Origin: Peribacillus loiseleuriae
Lineage (GTDB): Bacteria > Bacillota > Bacilli > Bacillales > DSM-1321
Direction of reading: 5' to 3'
DNA length: 64,000 bases
NCBI RefSeq assembly: GCF_001183985.1
Contig: NZ_LFZW01000001.1
Coordinates: forward strand, 5,074,705 to 5,138,704
The notes beneath the pieces were generated by a model. It did no database searches and was not told where the DNA came from. It saw only the letters and a program-made list of their open reading frames with translations. Of the stretch, positions 1 through 7,718 are shown one piece after another (positions within the stretch are counted from its first letter, which is position 1; each line of letters opens with the position of its first letter). A program made the translations under genes and the position numbers.

Positions 1-401
1 TTTACTTCCAACATTGCTTTTAAAGCCGTTAATTCTGGATCTGTTACATCTACATGTGTACGGACATGCTGAATACCTTGAGCAATTTGCCATTTTAAAG
101 CCGTTTTTGATCTTGTTTTTACATCATCAATCGTTAGCGTTTCTTTTCTTTGCGCCCATCTTTGAATTCCTTCAAATAAGGTGCCACTTTTATTCCACTC
201 CGGTTCACCCGCTGTTAACGTTGTATCTAGATGGATATGCGGCTCAATAAAAGGTGGCAGGACAAGAGATCCATCAACATCAATGATTTCTCCTCCATCA
301 ACATCTTCGAGTATTTGAGTAATTTTATTTATTTTGCCATCTTGTATAATTAAGTGCCAAAGGCCTTCTTTTCCTCTAAGTTTTGCGTTTTTAATAATCA
401 C
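1..401 (-). CDS. codA: cytosine deaminase, N-terminal part (runs off the window)
   Basis: Hydrolytic deamination of cytosine to uracil for pyrimidine salvage in the cytoplasm. The visible about 133 residues contain the metal-binding motif EPHIHLD after a short beta-rich lead, then GTLFEGI, the [16 protein letters not shown] block and [11 protein letters not shown]. All are typical of the CodA branch of the amidohydrolase superfamily. The start is GTG at 401, three bases after the codB stop, with the SD AAAGGTGAG lying in the codB end. It forms a codB-codA operon, so transport and deamination are co-expressed behind the PyrR-type leader. The 3' part lies outside the window, so intactness cannot be judged. 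Confidence 0.93.
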   Translation of the reverse strand, partial: MIIKNAKLRGKEGLWHLIIQDGKINKITQILEDVDGGEIIDVDGSLVLPPFIEPHIHLDTTLTAGEPEWNKSGTLFEGIQRWAQRKETLTIDDVKTRSKTALKWQIAQGIQHVRTHVDVTDPELTALKAMLEV

Positions 402-404
402 GGA

Positions 405-1667
405 TTAACTCACCTTTTCATACATTTTATTTGTCACTTTTTCTTCCCGTTGAGGTAGACATTTCATCATTACTACGTAAATAATCGCAGATCCTAATAG
501 TGCATTAATTGGTGGGATGCCTGGTGCCAAATTAGCAATTGCTACTCCACCTACCCATGCTAATATAGCGATCCAATTTACCGCTTTAAATTTCATCGTT
601 TCGAATGGTTGATATTTTCCGCGCTTTAGTAAAAAATAGTCTGCTAATATAATCGCTCCTATTGATGGCAATGTGGAGCCTAAAATCGTCAAGAATCCAA
701 CAAAGTTGTTATAAAGCCACATCGCTGCCATTGTTCCAATAATTCCGTTGAAAACAACAACTTTATGTTTTGGTAATTTCGTAATGTTTGAAAATCCTAG
801 ACCTGAAGCATATAACGCACTATCATTAGTTGTCCAAATATTCAAACCAAGAACAATAATAGCAGGTATCATTAACCCTTGTAAAAACATCACATCTGAT
901 ATATCAGATTTACCATATGCCATAGCACCGACTGCACCGAATAAAAACATAAGCGAATTCCCAAGAAAGAATGCAATCACATTAGCAATTACAGCAGATC
1001 GCGATGTCTTAGAAAACCGAGCAAAGTCGGGTGTAAGCGTACCAGCGCTAATAAATGAACCGATACAAATAGTTAATGCTGCTGCAAGGCCTATTGCCTG
1101 TGTCGGTTCATAAGCGAACAATCCTTGAATCCCCCCAGCTACATCAGCTGCATCAAACATCGAATAACTACCGAAAACCGCAATGGCAGGAACAGCAACA
1201 ATTCCTAAAATTGTCAAAGTCTTCATCCCGAAAATGGATGATACAGTCATTAACAATCCAAAAATCGCAATTAACAGATAAACATTGGCCCCAGTCGCTT
1301 TTGCAACAGGGACTGCAAACATCGCAAGACCGACACCAAACCAGCCTACTTGAGTTGAAGCTAGTAAAAATGAAGATAAATAAGAACCTTTTTCACCAAA
1401 TGCATATCGAGTCAATAAATGTGTTGATAGCCCCGTTTTTGCTGCAATATGAGCTAATGCACCTGTATAAAGCCCAAGTACAAGATTCCCTGTTAACACA
1501 ATCCATAAAAACTGCATAAACGACAATCCAGTTCCTAATGTTCCTCCAGACCACATGCTCGCTGAGAAAAAGCTAAGTGAGAGCATCACCGCAAGAATTT
1601 TCCAAAACCCATTCCGATTTACTTGTGGCACTGCCTGAAACGAGAATTCTGTATCTACCTTTGTCAT
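405..1667 (-). CDS. codB: cytosine permease (NCS1 family)
   Basis: Inner-membrane nucleobase:cation symporter importing cytosine. It has 420 residues and about 12 hydrophobic segments. The N-terminal block ASMWSGGTLGTGLSF and the later GGTLTPDFARF-like region (SAGTLTPDFARFSKTS) are hallmark NCS1/CodB stretches. The ATG at 1667 has SD GGAGGAATT. It is first in the codBA operon. An attenuator with a PyrR-binding hairpin lies in the roughly 230-bp leader, so expression should fall when pyrimidine nucleotides are plentiful. The length is normal for the family, and pairing with codA makes cytosine the likely substrate. Confidence 0.93.
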   Translation of the reverse strand: MTKVDTEFSFQAVPQVNRNGFWKILAVMLSLSFFSASMWSGGTLGTGLSFMQFLWIVLTGNLVLGLYTGALAHIAAKTGLSTHLLTRYAFGEKGSYLSSFLLASTQVGWFGVGLAMFAVPVAKATGANVYLLIAIFGLLMTVSSIFGMKTLTILGIVAVPAIAVFGSYSMFDAADVAGGIQGLFAYEPTQAIGLAAALTICIGSFISAGTLTPDFARFSKTSRSAVIANVIAFFLGNSLMFLFGAVGAMAYGKSDISDVMFLQGLMIPAIIVLGLNIWTTNDSALYASGLGFSNITKLPKHKVVVFNGIIGTMAAMWLYNNFVGFLTILGSTLPSIGAIILADYFLLKRGKYQPFETMKFKAVNWIAILAWVGGVAIANLAPGIPPINALLGSAIIYVVMMKCLPQREEKVTNKMYEKVS

Positions 1668-1747
1668 ACCAATTCCTCCAATACGTTAGTTGATAAGAAA
1701 CTGGTACCGAAGAAAGCTTCGATAATTTTAGGAGATTAAGAAATAAA

Positions 1748-1783
1748 AAAAGCTTCTTGCCATTTCTGACAAGAAGCTTTTTT
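1748..1783 (-). terminator. intrinsic terminator in codBA leader (attenuator)
   Basis: On the minus strand, AAGCTTCTTGTCA pairs with TGGCAAGAAGCTT around a GAAA loop (one G-T pair), followed by six or more T. It lies upstream of codB, not downstream of a gene. Its 5' arm contains CTTGTCAG, the exact complement of CTGACAAG in the PyrR-type hairpin at 1849-1856, so an antiterminator can form instead. Confidence 0.85.
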
Positions 1784-1847
1784 ACACAATGAACATAGGT
1801 ATCCTATATACACAGGCTACCAAAGCAATGTTCATTATTTCCGCTGT

Positions 1848-1878
1848 CCTTGTCAGCCTCACGGGACTGAATTAAAGG
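1848..1878 (-). promoter_or_regulatory. PyrR-binding anti-antiterminator hairpin of codBA
   Basis: The minus strand reads CCTTTAATTCAGTCC, then CGTGAGGCTGACAAGG. This matches the PyrR binding-loop pattern (paired arms, CAGTCC bulge region, CNGNGAGG loop, GCTG..AAGG) known from Bacillus pyr leaders. Its 3' arm, CTGACAAG, is perfectly complementary to the 5' arm of the downstream terminator. Between them AATGAACAT and ATGTTCATT form an extra 9-bp stem that would extend the antiterminator. Inference: UMP-bound PyrR stabilises this hairpin and allows termination. Confidence 0.8.
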
Positions 1879-1899
1879 TACCAGTATTTAATTAAACAT

Positions 1900-1928
1900 A
1901 TTATTACAGAAAAAAAAGATGTTGTCAA
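1900..1928 (-). promoter_or_regulatory. sigma-A promoter of codBA
   Basis: Minus strand: -35 TTGACA (1923-1928), 17-bp spacer, -10 AATAAT (1900-1905) preceded by an extended-10 TG. It sits just upstream of the PyrR-type leader. Confidence 0.65.
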
Positions 1929-2061
1929 CCTATTCTTATGGGTAGAGACAGGTCCCATGTCCCTATGTGGAAGAAAACAATCCCCCAATACCATCCCACA
2001 AGTCAAAAGGTCATAGTCAAATCATTTGATAGAGAGTTCTATGAAAAGAAGAAAATAGCCA

Positions 2062-2112
2062 CCATATCTGTTCTAGAAAATACAGAAGGGACAAGATACC
2101 TGTCCCCTTGTC
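2062..2112 (+). repeat. 51-bp direct repeat, copy 1
   Basis: It begins CCATATCTGTTCTAGAAAA and ends in a GGGACAAG..CCTTGTC hairpin. It is nearly identical (about 4 mismatches) and in the same orientation as 3887-3937. The two copies bracket the 493-codon ATP-binding protein gene. Related GGGACAGGTCC-type fragments lie at 1939-1967 and 3807-3829. The hairpin may also terminate the gene at 2120. Confidence 0.7.
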
Positions 2113-2119
2113 ACTTCCT

Positions 2120-3601
2120 TTAATTTTCTTGTTTCTTAACAACTATATAGGCTTGCTTCGGATGATTTAATTGATCTGGATATTTCAGTCTTATTTTCTC
2201 ATTGTTTAATAGCTTTACTAAATAATTATTTCTTAATCCATCAGGTGTTCTCTCTAATAAGTAGGCCATTTCTTTTAACCTTAATGGCTTTTTGGTGCAG
2301 AGCCTGACTATAATCTCTTCCATTGTGCTTGGCTTTAAACGTCTTTTTCTTCTAGCAAGCTCTGCAATCTCCCATAATTCTTCTTCCACTTCCTTTAAAG
2401 AAGAAAGGTTTGTTTCTTTCTCCTTTTGTTCATCTATTGAACCAATGCTCGTTATATCTATTTTTTCATAGTTTGTTACATGCACTTCACTATTAACGGA
2501 GTTAGAAGTACTAACAAAAGGAGAATTTTCTTTATTCACGGAGTTATTTTCTTTATTAAAGGAGTTCACATCCTTATTATAGGAGTTACTATTGTTAATA
2601 TAGGAGTTATCTCCCTTATTCAAGGAGTCGTCTTCATTACTTACGGAGCTCCCTTTCTTATTATAGGAGTTATCCTCCTTATTTACGGAGTTATCTGTGT
2701 CATCAGAACTCCCCATCAAAGATATTTCGTCTCCAAAAGATAAAAAGTGATCACTTTCGACTATTTCTTCTACATGTTCTTCTTCCTCTATCAAATTTGA
2801 TTTTACATGTAACATGAGAACCGTACGTTCTGACTCTGGAACTTGGGTTAAATCAAAAGCACCCTCTCCATAGTTCTCCCATATTATTCCCACCTTTTTC
2901 AATCCAGAACCGGTCCTTTTACAAAGCCCAATTAAAAGGAACATTTTGAAGAGGTTGGGATTGCGAAGATTACTTATATTGCCTTCTAATGCTTGTTCTA
3001 CTGATATCCGAAAAAGACCAGGGTTTGAAAATCGAAACAAATTCCTTTCTTTTTCAATTACAATGCCACCTTCTCCATAATAATCAGAATGAACTAATGC
3101 ATTTATCAGTGCCTCATGCAAGCAAGACATAGCATCAGACTGAGTAAAACCGCTACCTGTATATGAATCATTAAAATCAGCAGCTAAATCCGCACTGGTT
3201 TTAAAGTAAAAGTCAAATACATTCCCCGACCAAGTTCCATCCTGCGATGTAAAACGTTGGGACCAATTCCCTGTCATTATCTCCTCTAAGCTTTCTCGAT
3301 ATTCAAGAAAATACTGTGGCAATACCTCTGTAATGATTCTTTCCTCACTGAACATCAATAAGCCAGCAAGAGTCAAGCCTTCCTTATTCGTATTTCGTAC
3401 CTTCCCCCACGCACCAATTTTGTATAGAAATTCCTTTGTCTCTAACCCATTCCAAGGATGTCTTGGTTTAATAGATGAAAACTTATCTCGATAGTTTTTA
3501 ATAGATTCAAAGTTCAGTTCATTTATTCCGTAATGTTCTAAGATTACATTATCCTGTGGAACGGATGAATAATCAGGTGGATCATTTACATTTATATTCA
3601 C
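2120..3601 (-). CDS. Schlafen/RecG-type ATP-binding protein lacking the N-terminal AlbA_2 domain, with a heptad repeat linker
   Basis: 493 residues. The part from about residue 25 to 265 resembles the C-terminal half of AlbA_2-containing putative DNA-binding/ATP-binding proteins (HATPase_c_4-like). Recognisable pieces are LTLAGLLMFS, a CLHEALINALVHSDYY GHKL-type helix, FSNPGLF and RNPNLFKMF..RTGSGLKKV. The usual N-terminal AlbA_2 domain is absent although GTG at 3601 has a strong SD (AAGGGGGAG). Residues about 300-370 are ten 7-residue units of consensus NSxNKEx. The C-terminal 90 residues look like a winged helix. Function unknown; a regulator or stress/defence protein is possible. Flanked by 51-bp direct repeats. 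Confidence 0.75.
   Translation of the reverse strand: MNINVNDPPDYSSVPQDNVILEHYGINELNFESIKNYRDKFSSIKPRHPWNGLETKEFLYKIGAWGKVRNTNKEGLTLAGLLMFSEERIITEVLPQYFLEYRESLEEIMTGNWSQRFTSQDGTWSGNVFDFYFKTSADLAADFNDSYTGSGFTQSDAMSCLHEALINALVHSDYYGEGGIVIEKERNLFRFSNPGLFRISVEQALEGNISNLRNPNLFKMFLLIGLCKRTGSGLKKVGIIWENYGEGAFDLTQVPESERTVLMLHVKSNLIEEEEHVEEIVESDHFLSFGDEISLMGSSDDTDNSVNKEDNSYNKKGSSVSNEDDSLNKGDNSYINNSNSYNKDVNSFNKENNSVNKENSPFVSTSNSVNSEVHVTNYEKIDITSIGSIDEQKEKETNLSSLKEVEEELWEIAELARRKRRLKPSTMEEIIVRLCTKKPLRLKEMAYLLERTPDGLRNNYLVKLLNNEKIRLKYPDQLNHPKQAYIVVKKQEN
2490..2700. repeat. tandem 21-bp repeats inside the ATP-binding protein gene
   Basis: About ten degenerate 21-bp units begin GGAGTT on the plus strand (for example GGAGTTATCTCCCTTATT). 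They encode heptads such as NSVNKED, NSYNKKG and NSFNKEN on the minus strand. The period is a multiple of three, so copy-number change would keep the frame. Confidence 0.85.
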
Positions 3602-3886
3602 GTTTAATCTCCCCCTTATACTCGATTTGTTTCTTTGTTATTTTTATTTTATCACCTTTTGTCTAGTCCTTCTCCTCCCTACATGATAATTACCATTTCC
3701 CATTCCAATAACCACCAAAAATATTTATTCAGAGCAGCCTAAATATAAAAAAATAAATTATATTAATATAAAGAAACATATTATTTTAATATATCGATAT
3801 AGTTTAAGGGACACAAGGACAGGTCCCTGCTTAACATTTATTTCCTAGATGAACAAGTTTAAGGTTAACAAAAGGTGTATCAACCG

Positions 3887-3937
3887 CCATATCTGTTCTA
3901 GAAAATACAGAAGGGACAAGGTATCTGTCTCCTTGTC
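3887..3937 (+). repeat. 51-bp direct repeat, copy 2
   Basis: Second copy of the 2062-2112 repeat, ending in a GGGACAAGG..CCTTGTCCC hairpin. The gap 3602-4040 holds nothing else recognisable apart from AT-rich sequence and the related GGGACACAAGGACAGGTCCC hairpin at 3807-3829. No open frame there looks like a gene. Confidence 0.7.
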
Positions 3938-4040
3938 CCTTTTAATCAAATTGTATTCCTTGCCAATCCCTTATAACAAGCTGTTGGATTGACGCTCCCA
4001 ATATACGATAAAGTCACCCAATTTCGGATTATCACATCCT

Positions 4041-4715
4041 CTATTCTCGCACTTCTGGAGCAGGGTAGTCAAAGCCCTTCGTATCCACTTCGACCTTTTT
4101 CATTTGCTGATCTTCTAACGGCTTATCTGCAGAATCTCGTTCAGCGGCAACGATAGCATCTACTGTTTCCATACCCTCTATTACTTTCCCAAAAGCAGCA
4201 TATTCTCCGTCAAGATTTAACGCTTCATCTACCATTATAAAAAATTGCGATCCCGCAGAATTTGGATCATTCGTCCGTGCCATTGAAATGACACCACGTT
4301 CATGTTTCAGATTATTTTCAAAACCATTTTTAGAAAATTCACCTTCAATAGAATATCCTGGTCCACCTGATCCATTTCCTGAAGGATCCCCTCCTTGGAT
4401 CATAAAATCAGGGATAACCCGATGAAAAATAAGACCATCATAATAACCTTCTTCAACTAAAGAAATAAAATTAGCTACCGTATTGGGAGCTGTAGAAGGC
4501 TCTAGTTCAACAATAATTTTTTTATCATTGTTCATAGTAATCGTTACGATTGGATTTTCTTTCACAGCTGTTGAATAATCCGGTTTTTCGTCCGATTCCT
4601 TTATCGTCTTCCCCTCTGATTGTCCACTTTCTGTTGATGTTCCACAACCCGTCAAAACAATAGCTACCGCCATCAGGCTAAAGACAAAATAAAATACTTT
4701 ATATCGCGTGAACAT
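4041..4715 (-). CDS. lipoprotein peptidyl-prolyl cis-trans isomerase (cyclophilin)
   Basis: An extracytoplasmic folding enzyme that isomerises Xaa-Pro bonds. The N-terminus has a basic residue, a hydrophobic stretch and the lipobox LTGC, so it should be a membrane-anchored lipoprotein. The cyclophilin core follows, with FHRVIPDFMIQGGDP, GSGGPGYSIEGEF and a SAGSQFFI catalytic stretch. An in-frame TTG at 4727 abuts the SD GAGGAG and cannot be used, so ATG at 4715 is chosen. The C-terminus FDYPAPEVRE is short. It is monocistronic. Sequence similarity to PpiB is clear; its client proteins are unknown. Confidence 0.9.
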   Translation of the reverse strand: MFTRYKVFYFVFSLMAVAIVLTGCGTSTESGQSEGKTIKESDEKPDYSTAVKENPIVTITMNNDKKIIVELEPSTAPNTVANFISLVEEGYYDGLIFHRVIPDFMIQGGDPSGNGSGGPGYSIEGEFSKNGFENNLKHERGVISMARTNDPNSAGSQFFIMVDEALNLDGEYAAFGKVIEGMETVDAIVAAERDSADKPLEDQQMKKVEVDTKGFDYPAPEVRE

Positions 4716-4827
4716 ATTCTTTTTCAACTCCTCTATATAATCAGTTTATTAATTATATAACTATAAGATAATTCACGACAACTCATTAAAATGTGCATTG
4801 CGTGAAAACTCTATCCTCCTAATTCAG

Positions 4828-4855
4828 AAAAACCTTACTTATGATACGGTTCACC
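4828..4855 (-). repeat. rlmH-3'-end repeat, copy F (leftmost)
   Basis: The minus strand carries GGTGAACCGTATCATAAG followed by TAAGGTTTTT. It matches the rlmH end except for a deletion of a few bases after the stop. It lacks the second palindromic arm seen in copies B to E. Confidence 0.7.
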
Positions 4856-4917
4856 AAAAAAAACATACTAACATGGTTAATTTTGAACACAAAGTATTCA
4901 TATCTATATAACATTTT

Positions 4918-4936
4918 CCCACAATCTCGTTGTGGG
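4918..4936 (+). terminator. hairpin, possible terminator
   Basis: CCCACAA-TCTCG-TTGTGGG followed by an AT-rich tract with six T. No gene ends immediately upstream on this strand, so its role is unclear. The remainder of 4716-5156 shows only copy F of the rlmH-end repeat. Confidence 0.35.
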
Positions 4937-5156
4937 TTATATTTTTTCCTCAACACTGACTTCATCCAAAAAGCTTATTTTGGATAGCTAATAATAAATT
5001 ACTTATTTCCAGCTTCAGTTAAATCAAATCAATTTTTATAAAATTATTAAAATGTATTAATTTACGTTTTATACTCCCTCTATATTCTGGAACCTAGCTG
5101 TTATGTCCAATCTCACTTATTCCTTTTCCATATACTAATAAAAAGGAGGTGAGGAA

Positions 5157-5828
5157 ATGGGGAATGATAAGTATAGCTTTTCACGCAAGATTGAAGAGAA
5201 AGTGAGTAATAATGAGGATAGCTCTTTATGTCAAGATAACGCAAAAGTAGAGTCGGCACATCAAGAATGTATTGATCGTGCTTATCGCATTCCCATATTT
5301 TTAAGTACGACAACTCATTTAAATAACAAACAACAACAGTTTCTAAACCGTCTAATTTTCGAGATTGAGAATGCTTTGCTTTTTCCGCGTACATTACCTT
5401 TAAGCGAAAGTTATCCCGAATCCATTTTAACTGATATTCGTCGGTTAGTTTCATCAAGCTATGGAATGTTAGCAGTAAACCTTCGTCGTTTTAAAATCCA
5501 AACAGTTGACGTCAATACAGGCCCCCCTCCATCATCCACTCCGTTCTGGGTAGGATCAGTTTATTCACAAGTAGAACCTTCAATGGCTTTTCAATTTGGT
5601 CTACCCTTACTATTAGTAAGGGAAGAAGATACTGACGCAAATAATGGAATTTGGGCAGGAGGAATTGCCCCACTCAACCTATTTATAGTTTGGCATTCTG
5701 AAACCCAAACTGTTGATCAATTCTTTAACACTCCTGAATGGAGATCAGCCTTTGCAAATTGGAGTGCACAAGTAAGGAATGCTTTTTATATTCAGACAGA
5801 GCCTAAGTTCAAGTACAGATGTGAATGA
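5157..5828 (+). CDS. uncharacterised protein with TIR/nucleoside-deoxyribosyltransferase-like pattern
   Basis: 223 residues; ATG with strong SD GGAGGTGAGGAA. The order of motifs is PIFLSTTTHLNNKQQQFL, RTLPLSESYPESILTDIRRL, SSSYGMLAVNLRRF, FWVGSVYSQVEPSMAFQFG and LPLLLVREED. Alternating hydrophobic strands, a ligand-pocket-like SYG and a Q-x-E-x-x-M-A helix are reminiscent of TIR or nucleoside 2-deoxyribosyltransferase folds. I recall similar unnamed proteins in other bacteria but no function. About 45 hydrophilic residues precede the domain. The gene is alone between two rlmH-end repeats, reads opposite to its neighbours, and has its own terminator at 5848. A defence effector role is only a guess. 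Confidence 0.75.
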   Translation: MGNDKYSFSRKIEEKVSNNEDSSLCQDNAKVESAHQECIDRAYRIPIFLSTTTHLNNKQQQFLNRLIFEIENALLFPRTLPLSESYPESILTDIRRLVSSSYGMLAVNLRRFKIQTVDVNTGPPPSSTPFWVGSVYSQVEPSMAFQFGLPLLLVREEDTDANNGIWAGGIAPLNLFIVWHSETQTVDQFFNTPEWRSAFANWSAQVRNAFYIQTEPKFKYRCE

Positions 5829-5847
5829 TAGACCGGTACTTTAGTAT

Positions 5848-5897
5848 CAAGTCGAAAATATACAAGGTTCTGTTCACCTTTATATATTTTCGACTTG
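5848..5897 (+). terminator. terminator of the 5157 gene
   Basis: A perfect 15-bp stem, CAAGTCGAAAATATA / TATATTTTCGACTTG, with a 20-nt loop then TTT, 19 nt after the stop codon. A second inverted repeat, AAATGCCACCA / TGGTGGCATTT, lies at 5956-6012. The rest of 5898-6382 holds only copy E of the rlmH-end repeat. Confidence 0.7.
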
Positions 5898-6209
5898 TTT
5901 ACATCAAAACAAACATTTCTATTTGATTACCACACACAAAACCTAAATGGCGTTAAAATGCCACCAATACCCTTTATCACACTACACTCACCTAATCACA
6001 ATGGTGGCATTTGGGATGCTTTCTCAATAAAATAAGTAGATTGGCTATATGAATAAGTCGTGTAGACTAAATCCCCATGTCCTTCATACAAAATTAAACA
6101 AAAAGAATTACTTCATTAAAAATAGCCTTTAATGAAAATAATTCCCCAGCTGTAAGAAGTACCAAGAACAGTGAATTGTTCTTTAGAACTTTCACTAAAA
6201 GTAAATTTG

Positions 6210-6257
6210 TACTTACTTATGATACAGTTCCCCGTTATTGATCTAAGTGCGGTTTTT
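6210..6257 (-). repeat. rlmH-3'-end repeat, copy E (degenerate)
   Basis: The minus strand keeps GTATCATAAGTAA with a diverged GGGGAACT before it. On the other side is the second arm AACCGCACTTAGATCAA. It lies about 125 nt past the 3' end of the MerR gene. Confidence 0.6.
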
Positions 6258-6382
6258 AATACTTAATATCCATAAGCGGCTCTTGCCAAATCGGGCGCGT
6301 GTTTCAAACGTATCCGAATGGTGGATTGCGATAAAAAATTGTTATGAAAACGACATCTTTATAGAAGTATCTCTCTTATATT

Positions 6383-7195
6383 TTATTTCAAATGAACCCG
6401 AATCTTCGTAATGTAGTGCTCATCGCTATTTTTTACGACCCCATCATAAATATATTCTTCCATTACATAGTCCCCTATTTCATAACTCTGGCGTTGAATT
6501 TCTAAAAATAGATGCTCATAAGTTAGATGAATATTTTCTTCCTTTCCTAAATGATAGCCAATTGCATACATTCCCGGTGCTGTTTTAAAGTACGTCTGGT
6601 TTTTTTTTCGCTTTAGCTGCTCCATATAAAGATAGCTGTAGTTTGTATACTCACCTTCTAATACTTGTTCGCGCAAGGTCATGCCCCCAATTTGAAACCC
6701 TGTATCTAGATCCATCGCGTTTAATTCATTGATGAATTGGGTGACTACCTTTGCAAATTCTTCATCCGTTATATCTTTTATATCTAGACTTAAATATAAA
6801 ATACTTTCTGGTAAATATTTAAAGCTAATTTGATTGAAATCTATCCTTTCGGCCTCCTCCAATATATTGATTTTCACATCCATCACTTTTTCTAAATTGT
6901 CTAATGCCCTCTTTTTCATGCGCACTTTTTCTTTTTGTTTCATCATTAAAGAATAAAACAATTCAGGTGATTTTTTTTCCATATAGCTTTGAATTTCCTC
7001 TAGAGACATCCCAAGTTCTTTTAATAGATGAATGACATTGAATAATTCTAACTGCCGAAAAGAATAAAATCGGTAGCCTTTTTCATTTCGATAAGTAGGC
7101 GTTAGCAAGCCAATTTGATCGTAATAGATTACTGTTTGCTTATTAACCTTACATAGTTTTGCAAACTCTCCTGTTGTCAAATATTTTTCAGACAT
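6383..7195 (-). CDS. MerR-family transcriptional regulator
   Basis: 270 residues. The N-terminal winged HTH (YLTTGEFAKLCKVNKQTVIYYDQIGLL, then GYRFYSFRQLELFNVI) is followed by a dimerisation coiled coil (residues about 75-115) and a C-terminal effector-binding domain of the BmrR/GyrI type (YEHLFLEI..GDYVMEEYIYD). It probably binds a small hydrophobic ligand and twists an over-long promoter. The start is ATG with SD GGAGAC. It is divergent from the GNAT/amine-oxidase pair across 78 bp that contain a 17-bp palindrome in a promoter with a long spacer, so it likely controls that pair and itself. Confidence 0.88.
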   Translation of the reverse strand: MSEKYLTTGEFAKLCKVNKQTVIYYDQIGLLTPTYRNEKGYRFYSFRQLELFNVIHLLKELGMSLEEIQSYMEKKSPELFYSLMMKQKEKVRMKKRALDNLEKVMDVKINILEEAERIDFNQISFKYLPESILYLSLDIKDITDEEFAKVVTQFINELNAMDLDTGFQIGGMTLREQVLEGEYTNYSYLYMEQLKRKKNQTYFKTAPGMYAIGYHLGKEENIHLTYEHLFLEIQRQSYEIGDYVMEEYIYDGVVKNSDEHYITKIRVHLK

Positions 7196-7210
7196 GCGAA
7201 GTCTCCTCTC

Positions 7211-7241
7211 TTGACTATATAGTAACTATATACCTTAAGTT
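7211..7241 (+). promoter_or_regulatory. MerR-type divergent promoter/operator
   Basis: -35 TTGACT at 7211. A perfect palindrome TATATAGT-A-ACTATATA (7216-7232) fills the spacer. A weak -10 TAAGTT at 7236 gives a 19-bp spacer, the geometry typical of MerR-activated promoters. It reads toward the acetyltransferase gene. The -10 assignment is uncertain. Confidence 0.5.
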
Positions 7242-7273
7242 ATATATACAAAAGAAAGAAAGGTTTTGACATT

Positions 7274-7717
7274 ATGTTCACTGGGATTCGAGCTATTACA
7301 GACTCGAACAAAAAAGAGGTTTTAGATTTAAAAATTGCAGAGCAACAGCAGGGATTTATCGAGCCTGTCAGCCATTGTTTAGCAGATGCTGAAAAAGACA
7401 CACGTTATATTCCCTTAGCTTTATATGAAAATGGAGAAATTATTGGTTTTTCGATGTATGGAAAATTTGATGAACAGATTTGGCTCGACCGCTATTTAAT
7501 CGACGAGCGCTTTCAGGGGAAGGGGCTCGGACGCTACTTTTTCCGCGCACTTCTAGAAGATTTACTCGAACGCTACCCTAACCAACCTGTATATTTGAGC
7601 GTATTTGAGCAAAATAAAGTGGCGATCCAACTGTATCAAAAATTTGGTTTCTCCTTTACAGAAGAATTAGATGAAAACGGCGAAAAAATTATGATTTATC
7701 CAAACGGAGGTTTGTAA
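7274..7717 (+). CDS. GNAT-family N-acetyltransferase
   Basis: Transfers an acetyl group from acetyl-CoA to an amine of unknown identity. 147 residues with the GNAT core: ENGEIIGFSMYG (beta strands), the acetyl-CoA pyrophosphate loop DERFQGKGLGRYFF, and LSVFEQNKVAIQLYQKFGF. The closest general resemblance is to spermine/spermidine-type acetyltransferases, which would suit the adjacent amine oxidase, but the substrate cannot be read from sequence. The stop is one base before the next start, so the two genes are co-transcribed under the divergent MerR regulator. Confidence 0.85.
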   Translation: MFTGIRAITDSNKKEVLDLKIAEQQQGFIEPVSHCLADAEKDTRYIPLALYENGEIIGFSMYGKFDEQIWLDRYLIDERFQGKGLGRYFFRALLEDLLERYPNQPVYLSVFEQNKVAIQLYQKFGFSFTEELDENGEKIMIYPNGGL

Positions 7718-7718
7718 G

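Noticed and set aside
14..250. Open frame on the plus strand at the left edge
   Set aside because: It is antisense to codA, whose motifs are clear on the minus strand.
1740..1890. Purine riboswitch as the controller of codBA
   Set aside because: The conserved purine aptamer bases are missing, while the PyrR loop and its complementarity are explicit.
1938..2123. 61-codon plus-strand frame before the ATP-binding protein gene
   Set aside because: It consists mostly of the GGGACAGGTCC-type repeats and lacks an SD.
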